Positions 49,042 to 58,209 of a stretch of DNA of 64,000 nucleotides are shown here, in pieces (the first letter of the stretch is position 1; the number at the start of each line of letters is the position of its first letter). The stretch spans positions 330,034-394,033 of the forward strand of contig LUCM01002882.1 of assembly GCA_008360955.1 (NCBI GenBank). Reading direction: 5' to 3'. The translations under genes and the position numbers were made by a program. The notes beneath the pieces are model-generated. The model made no database searches and was not told the origin of the DNA. It was given only the letters and a program-made list of their open reading frames with translations. The DNA is from Fasciolopsis buskii (lineage: Eukaryota; Platyhelminthes; Trematoda; Plagiorchiida; Fasciolidae).

Positions 49042-49600
49042 GTCATCATCATCATCACCATCAACATCCTTCAGTTTTAAACAGCAAGGCAGACCCTACT
49101 GATCTCTGTTTTTTACCCTATAAGACGAGTGAATTAGAAAAGAAAAGAATGCTATAGCCCGCACATGGAATACAATCTAACTGTAAACACACACCACTTC
49201 AGTCATTCTGGTCTCGAATGAACTTGATAGTTTGCTGCATACACTTACGCGACCATAATTATGCGAGTACAATGATCGCAAGAGGTTGAAAAACTTCACT
49301 GGTACATCTTTCCGGTGAAGAGCAGTGAATAGCGCAGTCCGGCCGACTGAATCGAAGGCACCTATGGAGTCAATAAAAACCACAATTGTGGGATAGTGGT
49401 GTGCGTGGCGCCTTTTGGACAATTGTCGAAGAGTTAAAATCTGGTGGATGCATCGTCGACCTGGACGAAATCCGGCCTGCTGCTCGCTGATGTTACTCTC
49501 GCGAACCGTTGTCAAACAGCGCAACGTTATGTAAGCTAAGACAGTAACTAATCCCACGATGATTGCTACAGTCACTGTGGGTGTACTTCTAGATGGGCAC
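49042..49600 (-). mobile_element. RTE-like RT remnant with trinucleotide tail
   Basis: The minus-strand frame 49602-49177 reads QQAGFRPGRRCIHQILTLRQ, LSKRRHAHHYPTIVVFIDSI, GAFDSVGRTALFTALHRKDV and FNLLRSLYSHNYGRVSVCSK, the fingers and early palm of an RTE RT. The rest of the RT is missing; a short ATC/GAT-type run at 49042-49058 could be the 3' tail. Confidence 0.88.
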
Positions 49601-50219
49601 AATCAGTGACACCCCACAATAACGGAGTGTGTGGGTAGCGGGGAGGTGTAGCAACTCTGATTTGGTAGGCTGTCCGTGCCCCGTGGGGTACCTTCCATTT
49701 ATTTGGTCTTCATCAGCCACCCAACTCTCACCTGAGGGTCCATGAAGCTGAGGCCACACCCCGACAAACTGCGCGACAGGCGGGCTAAATCAGGTTGAGG
49801 GCAACGGAGACTGAAAACCTTAATGAGACGACGTCCAGCACGTGAGGACGAATGCTTTCGAATAGGCGGAAGAGATCCGTTGGATCCAGCCACTACCAAG
49901 GTAATTTTTCCAACAACTAAGGTTGCATGAACCCCTGGGTTTGAGCCGGTTATTCCGAATGGCAAACGAGCTCCTAGTGGTCCATCGGCACCCATGAACC
50001 ACGACCATAGACGCGTTGGGCGTCCCGGATTGGTAGACTGTCATCAAAAGGTGTATGAACCACTTGGTCGGTTACTGGCTCTCAACATTTGAACATTCTA
50101 TTGCCCGAGAGGTCGCACTTGGTTTGGCACGGGCTAGAGGTGCCATCTTGAACAAAAGCCGGGTGACGCTGGGGACGTCACCTCGTATACTGTTCTCAAG
50201 TATCTTCATGGATTTTGTC
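49601..50219. other. Unassigned DNA between head-to-head RTE elements
   Basis: Probably 5' sequence of the flanking elements. A minus-strand frame at 49995-49699 ends close to the RT remnant's frame but has no motif I can assign. Confidence 0.35.
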
Positions 50220-52850
50220 TTTACAGTTCACTCTCATCAGGCTACGGCGTCTCTGGTAAGCGATGCACTCTGTGCTCCCCCAGTGGCCGAATTGTGCCTA
50301 CCCAACTCCGGCAGCCGGTGTATTCAAGTCCCCCAGATTTTTGCGTCCCACCGGACGTACTATAGTGAGCCAAAATACAACGGGAGACTTCACGGTGTTG
50401 CAACTGCAATGAACAGTCAAGCTCACAGCACCTTGATTTCTCGAGAACTAGTTTCTCCAATACTTGCAATGATTTGATGCAGGAGCACTCCTTTCAAAGT
50501 GACTGCCACTGGAGTCTACGATCCTAAAGTACAGGCTAAATCAAACGCTAAAGATGCCTTCTGAAACAAACTTCAGGGTTTGGTCAACCGTATCCCAAGG
50601 CGCGACATCCTTCTAGTTATATGGGATTAGAACCTCCCCAGAAAACAAGCCGAGTGTGCCCATCACATACTTAAAAGATTCGGCCTCGGTGAGGGATACG
50701 AAAATGGTGACCGCTTGATCTTTGCAGATCTCAGTCGACCAGTCGTCATCACTACCCGCTTTCAACATCGAAAAAGTCATTTACTGACGAACTCTAACGA
50801 CGGTAGGACAGCCCATCAGACCAGCTATATCTTGGTGAGTTCTTGCTGGTTATCAACGATCGAAGATTGTCGTATATACCTTGGCGCATAACAGGAAACG
50901 CCAGTGGCACGAACCGCACACGGGTACGCGCTCGCCTCAAGCTTCACCTGACAGAAAATCCAACGAAACTACAGAGCCCAGGTGTCAAAGTTAACGGTCC
51001 CAGACAACGTAACACTCTGTCCAATGCTATTACATCCACATTAGTCAAGATCGACGAAGATGGTAACCTAGATCAACTGTAGACGGAGTTAAAAACATCC
51101 ATCATGGGCGCATCCTTTGAAGAGCTAACCAAAGCCAAATGAAACAGAAAGGATTGGATATCCGAGGAAACTCTTAGTCGATGTGCTGAGCTTAGAGACG
51201 TGAGACTGCACAACTAACCCTGTCAGTACAATCGCCACGAAGCTACACGCTCGGCGAAAGGCGACCGAAAGCGATATTAGCATGAAATTGGAAACCGCAG
51301 CTGCAGTTGCATATTTTGGGAAGCTTTTCAGACTCATACGCTGCTTTTCGCGAAAGACCCAACCTCTGTCCTCCAAGCTTCGTGACGGCAGTGGCCACCT
51401 TATGTCGGGATGCAAACAAAAGCTCCGAAGATGAGTCAAACATTTCAGCCAGCCATCGAGTCTATCTGTGCAACAACACCAGACGACATGGAGTAATACG
51501 AAATTGATCTTGAGCCTCCCGATGAGTTGGAACTCACCTCAGCTGTTCAGATAATGAAAAACAAGTAGTCACCCCTTGGAGGTGGTATTCCACTCGAGAT
51601 CTTCAAATCTTGTTTCCCTGCTTTGTTGAATCCCTTAACTAAGCTGTTTCGTCATATCTGGGACTCCGAAATGTTCTCAAAGATCGAACAACTTCTATTC
51701 TCCCCCCTATGCGGAAAAGGAAGGACAAAACTGTATGCGCGAACTACAGATATATCATTTTAATCGATACAACGGCCAAACTATTTGCAATCGCTTTGTT
51801 GCTGTTCGGCACGCATGGATATACTCTAACCAGTGTGGCTTTCTTCGAGGAAGAGATTATGTTGACCAGATCCTCACACTAAGTCGAAATCTGGGACAGC
51901 GGTATAAGTCCCAGCAACCCATCACAGCGTGCTTCATCAACTTCCGTGCAGCATTGGACTCCGTTGACAGAAAGTCACTGTGGAACATACTTCGAAGTGA
52001 CGGGATGCCAGAGAAGTACGCCAGACTGCTAATGGCACACTACCCATCAACACAGACTCACGTACGCACCTACGCACCTACGGCGAAGAATATCTAGAGT
52101 TCTCCTTCGATTCCGGTGTTGGTCAAGGTTGCCCGCCATCTCCGGCTCTGTTCAATTGCGCTATCGGCCCAATAATGCTTCGTGCTCTCAATAACTCTCG
52201 GGAGGAAGACAACATGGCCACGATTGTTTTGATCACTGACCTCGTGCCCGCCGACGACATTTATCTTCTGCTAGAGGAGCCTGCAACTGCACCCGGCCCT
52301 AGACCGGATTGGATGCGACGCCATGACTGTTGGTTTGGAGATAAACACATCAAAAACGAATTTCTTTGCGACCTCATAAGGTCCGTCACCTTGTATCCAA
52401 CTCAAGGGAGTCACCTTAGAACAATTGCTTCATTTCAAAAACCAAACAAAAAGCCAACCGACGGACATGTCAGAGACGAGGTTAAATTTCTCGTAGGATG
52501 CGCCAAGAGAGTTTTCCTATCATGTCTTCGAACAAAGCTGCGCACTTACCATGTTGCCATCTGCCCAGTCCTTGCTAGGCCTGACCAGTAGGAGTAGACG
52601 ATACAAACCGGCTAGAAAGTTTTGACCGTTAGTGTCTCCGCTGTATGACAAAAATCAGATGGTCCGGCCGCGTCTCGAACGCTGTTGGACGTCAATACTG
52701 TATTTACGTCGTGTGGATTTCGTCGATCCTCTAAAGAAGTCGCTTACAGTGGTTCAGCCATGTTCTCTGCCTACTGGAGACGGAATTAACGAAAAGGAAT
52801 CTATTATTGTCACCCAGTCGAAAGTGGAAATATAGCCTCGTTAGCCAACT
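50220..52850 (+). mobile_element. RTE-like element, endonuclease plus RT, most complete RTE copy
   Basis: Endonuclease: SGSRCIQVPQIFASHRTYYS, LHGVATAMNSQAHSTLISRE (50310-50450), KLQGLVNRIPRRDILLVIWD, FGLGEGYENGDRLIFADLSR and TRFQHRKSHLL..SNDGRTA (50570-50820). Linker: VAYFGKLFRLIRCFSRKTQ-like and EIDLEPPDELELTSAVQIMK. RT: GGGIPLEIFKSCFPALLNPL, SNQCGFLRGRDYVDQILTLS, QQPITACFINFRAALDSVDR, SLWNILRSDGMPEKYARLLM, then GQGCPPSPALFNCAI-like and LITDLVPADDIYLLLEEPAT (YADD now PADD), VGCAKRVFLSCLRTKLRT, LQWFSHVLCLPTGDG (about 52750-52790). Order is native with modest frameshifts and stops. Confidence 0.92.
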
Positions 52851-53680
52851 GAGTGCCTAGGTTAGCACTATTAAGGCGGGCATGGTTCACTTAGGTCTTC
52901 AGTCCATTTTCGGAGCATGCAGTTGGCCCAACAACTGGATTTTGTGGTGCGTAGATCTCGCTACAGACCAAAACGCAAGGACGACTACAATCAGAGACAT
53001 CCAAGAAACCGACTTTTCCTCCCATGGCAGCCAGTCGCACACAAGCCATAATCCAAAGCCACCGCACGATGACGGAACGCGCTCCTCGTTTCAAATGTCC
53101 TGGAGCAGGGAGGTAAGTAATTTTGTCAAAGCCTCTTCACTCAGTTTGAAACAAGCTGAGGAGACTTCGTATGGATCGGCAACTTTTCTGGTTGCTAGTT
53201 CCATTTCTTCGTCCACCTTGAACCACCAGTTTTCACGGTCTTTCTTAAGGCCTTGCATCAACTGACGCTGTAGATATCGTCGCATTTTATTCGCTATCTT
53301 ACAATTAGAGAGCTGGCGTTGTTGTTCCGTTGGACTCAACGATTCTTGGTAAGCTTTGAGTCCAGGACATCGGGCGAAACCTGCTGTCAAATGCATTACT
53401 TGCTTGATTTGACCTCACTGATGATCAATAGTGCTGCTTGTGTGGTTTCTTAATTCATCTAATAGTTTCTATTCATATTTGGTGCAGATAACCCGATTAG
53501 ATGGACCCTCTGTGACCAGTCGGACCTGCGGTTTGCGTCGAAGACCATTGAGCTGCAACAAAAGTCGCATTGAAACTGATTCATGGCCTTGTTCAACGTA
53601 AATGGTCCAGTACAACCTAGATTTCTGAACAGAACTGCGCCATCTGGCCGATCCAACTCAGACAACCCGTCGGTTTAGAG
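52851..53680 (-). mobile_element. RTE-like endonuclease/linker remnant
   Basis: The minus-strand frame 53396-53091 reads LSPTEQQRQLSNCKIANKMR, RYLQRQLMQGLKKDRENWWF, KVDEEMELATRKVAD, the linker between endonuclease and RT in RTE elements (RRYLQRQL..L..DRE.WW...A.EME.A...GN). Upstream frame 53665-53459 (MSELDRPDGAVLFRN..) fits the family's end of endonuclease only weakly. Confidence 0.78.
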
Positions 53681-54269
53681 CGCTGTGCAACTGTTCAATG
53701 AGAACTGTATCGAAAATCCGTGCTAGACTGGAATAAGTGGTTGTCAGTACGGAACTGGAGAAGCCTTCCCTCGTTATCTATTCGTTGAGCAGCCCAGACA
53801 GGCTTCCGATGCACTGAGTTTTCCAACTTGTGAATTAAAACTACCACTCACCGCTGCAATGTCAGAGCCTTAGCTCTTCCGAACAAGTGTAGCGAGTTCG
53901 TCATAAAGCTCGGTATTCTTGAGTGCCCACGCTATAGTCAGTTGGTTGAGGGTTATGCCGAGATGCCAACGGTTCTTGGAATACCGGAATAATCTCCACA
54001 TGTATTTTGCATTGGCCTGTAATTTAATTTAGTGCGCTGCAACGAAAAGGAGATGACAAGAAATGTAAATGGATAAATCTAAGCAACGCAAATTCCCTTA
54101 GTGTTCTCTGCCAGAGGTAATGATACGTATGCAAAAGTACTACTGACAGTAAAAACCAATACTTTCGGGCTTTGCGTTCGAAAAGTTAGTTATGGTTAAG
54201 CGCAGCTTGTTTGTAATCTCTACATTCATCCAATAGGTTATTGCATCTATAGACAGTAGTACTAGTCTT
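53681..54269. other. Unassigned DNA
   Basis: No motif recognised on either strand. Confidence 0.3.
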
Positions 54270-54640
54270 ACGGCGAATTCAGATGTGTGTTAAGATCGAA
54301 ACTGTAGTTGGTGGCATAGGTTGCACAAGTTGGAAAACTGTGCGGGAGAAGCCTGCTTAGATAGCCATTTTGCTTTATCCATCCAGATAATGGCATAGGC
54401 ATCTCCAATTTTATATAAGTAATCGGTTATTGCAATCTAGAGCGAATTTTTGGGAACTTGTGGAGCACGGCGATGTGATGCTCCAACTCGAAGAGCATTC
54501 TGAGTCAAGTCGGTTATACAACACCGTGTGCACTATTACGACAAAACTGCAGATCACATGGGTGCACCTATATAGATTTGGAGAATGGATTAGTTTTAAT
54601 GCGATTTCCACTGCTGTTCATTGATCAAACGCAAACCACA
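54270..54640 (+). mobile_element. RTE-like endonuclease fragment
   Basis: In changing plus-strand frames the stretch gives VGKLCGRSLL..., CSNSKSILSQVGYTTP-like text, parallel to the better preserved CTATWCSNSTGILSQI of 55765-55860. An older partial copy of the same family. Confidence 0.55.
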
Positions 54641-54899
54641 AATCCCGTTAGCCGTACGACGTTTGGTTGATTTAAATGTGTGCACCATTTATCAACAAAG
54701 AAATACGTGAACAAAGAACTCCGTCGAACTGCAGTGTAGATGATCACTGGGACCATAAAGACTGGCGGCTCACTTGGCAACGGATTTCTGCTGCGGTCTG
54801 AGATTCCATATCCATTAAGTCACTGGGTTTCTCAACGGTTACTGAGTAGTAGAACATCCGAGTATAAGGGGATGAAAACGATGCGACAACACATAAAGT

Positions 54900-56548
54900 C
54901 AAGTTACAAAAGGCATTACGAAGGACTGTCACAACGAGATTGCGCCTTGACGTGGTGTGGGGAATCGCATACCTCTGTGACCCAACGAACCATACAGGAC
55001 GGCTCATCTCAAGCCGAAGAACAAATCATGCCTGGGAGGTCAATGCGTAGAGGCCTGACGAAGTAGTCTCCTGATCCTCCCAGTCGGGGGTTGATCTGAG
55101 TTAGTGGAAGAATAATTGATCCAAGTAGATGGGCTTCCACTCAACTATGCCCCGCTGCCTTGTGGTCAGGTTCTTGTCAGAACCAAAGGCTTTGGTCGAG
55201 AACCCTAATCGTTCTTCTGCTTAGCGGCTGGACTCCTTAGCACTACTCGTCCATTATTCCCCATGAGTTACACGCCTAAAAATAATTCCATACTGCATCG
55301 GTCATCGCGCAGGATACTCAGGACTGCGCTGCCCATTGCATCGAGCGGGGTGGGTAGTGATAAGTATGCTACTGGTCAGAGTTCCCTCTTCTTATCCAAC
55401 CTCTCTTTGGTCTGCAACCCAATCTCTTTGCCCGCTCTGCCTACCCGTAGTGTCCTCACTGATAACGCGTCCGATACTCGCAACGGTTCGTTGTCATTAG
55501 TGTGGTAGGTGGTTTGCAGTCTGTTGGCTCATATTTGCTCAAGCTTCGTCAACCTGTGAGTGTCGGTTCTGTCAATGTGCGCTCTATCATGCAGGCTGAC
55601 TAACAAGCCTGTTTCGCTCTGATATTGTAGTGGTGGTAGATGGTTTTAATGCACAAGTAGGAAAACTGAGTACATGGGAAGCCTGTTTAGGTGGACGGTG
55701 CGCCTTGCCTGTTTAGCGAAAAGATAACGGGGAAAGACTTGTCCAATTTTGTGCGGACAATAACTTGTTCTTGTCTAGTACGAATTTCCGACATAGTTCG
55801 CGTTGCACGGCGACATGGTGCTCTAACTCGACGGGTATTCTGAGTCAGATCGCGGTGCCCTCAATTCCGTTGTGCAGTTACGGGACATGGAGTATGCGTG
55901 TGGGAGATGTTCGTCGGTTAGAGGTTTTCGAACACCGATGTCTGTGTAGTATGGCTAGGATTGGATGGAATGACCGGGTGAGTAATGTTGAAACGAGGAA
56001 GCTAGCACTAAGTGCCAATTCTGGGAATACCTTATATCAGCGTACAAAACTTAGTAGACTACGCTGGTTGGGTCACGTGTTGCGTATGACGGATACTCGT
56101 CTACCATATCGTGCCCTATTTTGTGTTCCTCCCAAGGAATGGAAGAAGCCATAAGGAGGTCAACAGGCGACTTGACAGCGTGGGATGAGAAAATGCACAG
56201 CGAACCTAGGTGAGGTATGTGTCTCCCGTCTTCGTGGTTGGGGTGCGAAAGACCCGTCAAGTAGCTGACTGGAGACACTGAGGGATATGGTAATGAACCG
56301 CGAACAGTGGAGATCGTATTGTCATTTTTTACCGGATCAAAATGATTGAAATAGTGTGTGTGGACAGTTACACTGTGTTCCTTGTGTTGATTTAAAGGCA
56401 TTCTAATCTTTTCCTCTTTATGGAGTTCCACGCCCTGTTCCCTTTGGATATTCACTTTTTTACAGACATGTAACCTTCGCGAAAAGGTAGCGATCAATGA
56501 GTCTTGCCTTGCTGTTTAACGCTGAAGGATGATGATGATGATGATGAT
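54900..56548 (+). mobile_element. RTE-like deletion derivative: endonuclease joined to RT C-terminus, ending in (GAT)7
   Basis: 5' region 54930-55400 is shared with 60680-61150. Endonuclease piece: VVVDGFNAQVGKLSTWEACL and GRCALPVNR..DNGERLVQFC ADNNLFLSSTNFRHSSRCTA (55630-55830). It then passes straight into the RT end: SMRVGDVRRLEVFEHRCLCS, MARIGWNDRVSNVETRKLAL, LSRLRWLGHVLRMTDTRLPY, CVPPKEWKKP and DMVMNREQWRSYCHF (to about 56340). Everything between, including the palm and active site, is absent. The end is (GAT)7 at 56528-56548. Confidence 0.88.
56528..56548 (+). repeat. (GAT)7, probable RTE 3' tail
   Basis: Seven perfect GAT units follow the end of the RTE coding remnant by about 180 nt. 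Short tandem 3' tails are characteristic of RTE elements. Confidence 0.75.
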
Positions 56549-56697
56549 GGTGACTAAGGATTTCGGGATCATATCTGTTCGATGTTTGGGATTGGTCGGA
56601 AAATTTAGCGTGTTTTGAATGACAGTACGCACTGTTAGTAATCGGAACGGCCGCTAACCGTTACTTTCGCTGGGCACTCAAGGTTTTGAATTATTAC
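56549..56697 (+). promoter_or_regulatory. PPP6R 5' flank, 149 nt
   Basis: All of the non-repeat DNA between the RTE tail and the PPP6R start codon. It contains an inverted CCAAT box (ATTGG at 56591-56595). No TATA box. Either the promoter is this short or it lies in or beyond the retroelement. Confidence 0.45.
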
Positions 56698-56706
56698 ATG
56701 TTTCAG
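56698..56706 (+). CDS. PPP6R: PPP6R exon 1 (9 coding nt)
   Basis: ATG TTT CAG followed by a GTGAAA donor. Family members begin MF plus a few residues before the (S/T)HLD motif, which this mini-exon supplies. Alternatively translation starts at the ATG of exon 2, directly after its acceptor. Confidence 0.6.
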
Positions 56707-57570
56707 GTGAAATAATAAGTTTATGAACCTTTTTTCTTATTTACACTTCAGATGTATCATTCCCCGAGCATGTATTGTTCTCATTTGGATTCCTTACTAT
56801 CCCAAGATGATGTCGCATTGGACGATATTCTCGCAGATCCTAGTGTGGTGGATGAATGCAAAGCGGAAAACAAATCTCTGCTGACATTGTAAATGCTTTT
56901 ATCTTTTCCTCTTAGGCTTAACCTAGCATTACACAACCCCACTGCTTAAGGCAGTTAGTGGAATACAGTGTTTCCGGCCCAAATGAATCGGCTCCCGTAG
57001 AAGATCAGTTTCGGTACGTTGTGATTTAATCTAAGCCTTCATCTGTGCAATCGGTTTGCAGCCAATGCCACGTAGCCTCAGAACTTCTCAGTTCCGGCGG
57101 GCCTCGGATGAGCTGTGCATTGTTACGAGATACAGAATCGTTAAATATTTTATACAAGCACCTACGCGATAACGAATTGACGCATTTATCGGCCAGTTTT
57201 CTTTGCAGAATAATTTCTTCTCTCATGCAATACGGTGGTGAGGTATGTACACTTCCCTACATCTTCGTAATCCGTACAGGTGCAAGCCTTTTTCGCCCAG
57301 AAAACCGATCTCTCCGAATGTATATTAACCAGCATTGACAAGCCCTCGATTTTGGATTTGTTTTATAATTTTATTCAGTCACCAACCAATCCGGAGATTA
57401 GTCTAGTAGGTGTTGGCTTGTTGTTCCCGGCTGTTTATAGCCGTTTTAATGCAGCAGCTTTCTGATTCCACACTGATTTCAGATCTAATCAGCTTGCTGT
57501 CAGTGGAGCAACCGAATGAGGTGAGTGCATTTCTCAGTCGCGCGAATGCCAATCTAGCATATGGCCACGT

Positions 57571-57621
<51 letters not shown>

Positions 57622-58149
57622 TATGTATGTATTGAAGCAGCAAGTAGTATCTGGATGCGTAAACAAAATTTGGCCGAGCGCCCGACCGGTTTCGCGGTTA
57701 TTGTCGCTCGTCAGGTATGCGTACCCGATGCTCTCTTCTCCAAACATCCACATACGTGTACACACCGAGTTGAAATTTCTCATCAGAATCGAATCTGTCG
57801 CATCAGGAGTGTGCATCCAGATACTGCTTCCTGCTTCTATATATATACATACGTATATTATGGGGCATTCTGCCCTCGTTCCTAAGGTTGGCTCAGCCCA
57901 ACTGACAAACAATTATCAACGAATCACAGTTGTCGTTCTTCTCTCGACTCTTCCATCAACAGCTTCCATGCACACTCCTCATGCTACAGATTCGATTGTG
58001 GTAAGAAATATCAATTCGGTGTGTACACGTATGTGGATGTTTGGACAAGAGAGCATCGGGTACGCATACCTGACGAGCCACAATAACCGCGAAACCGGTC
58101 GTGTGCTTCCGGGAAAATTTTGTTCACGCGTCCAGATGCTACTCACTGC

Positions 58150-58209
<60 letters not shown>

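Noticed and set aside
57403..57912. 169-codon minus-strand open frame
   Set aside because: Antisense of PPP6R exon 6, TA array and block A; no family resemblance.
57576..58208. CRISPR-like array or satellite
   Set aside because: Plain TA dinucleotides and an inverted pair; no regularly spaced direct repeats with unique spacers.
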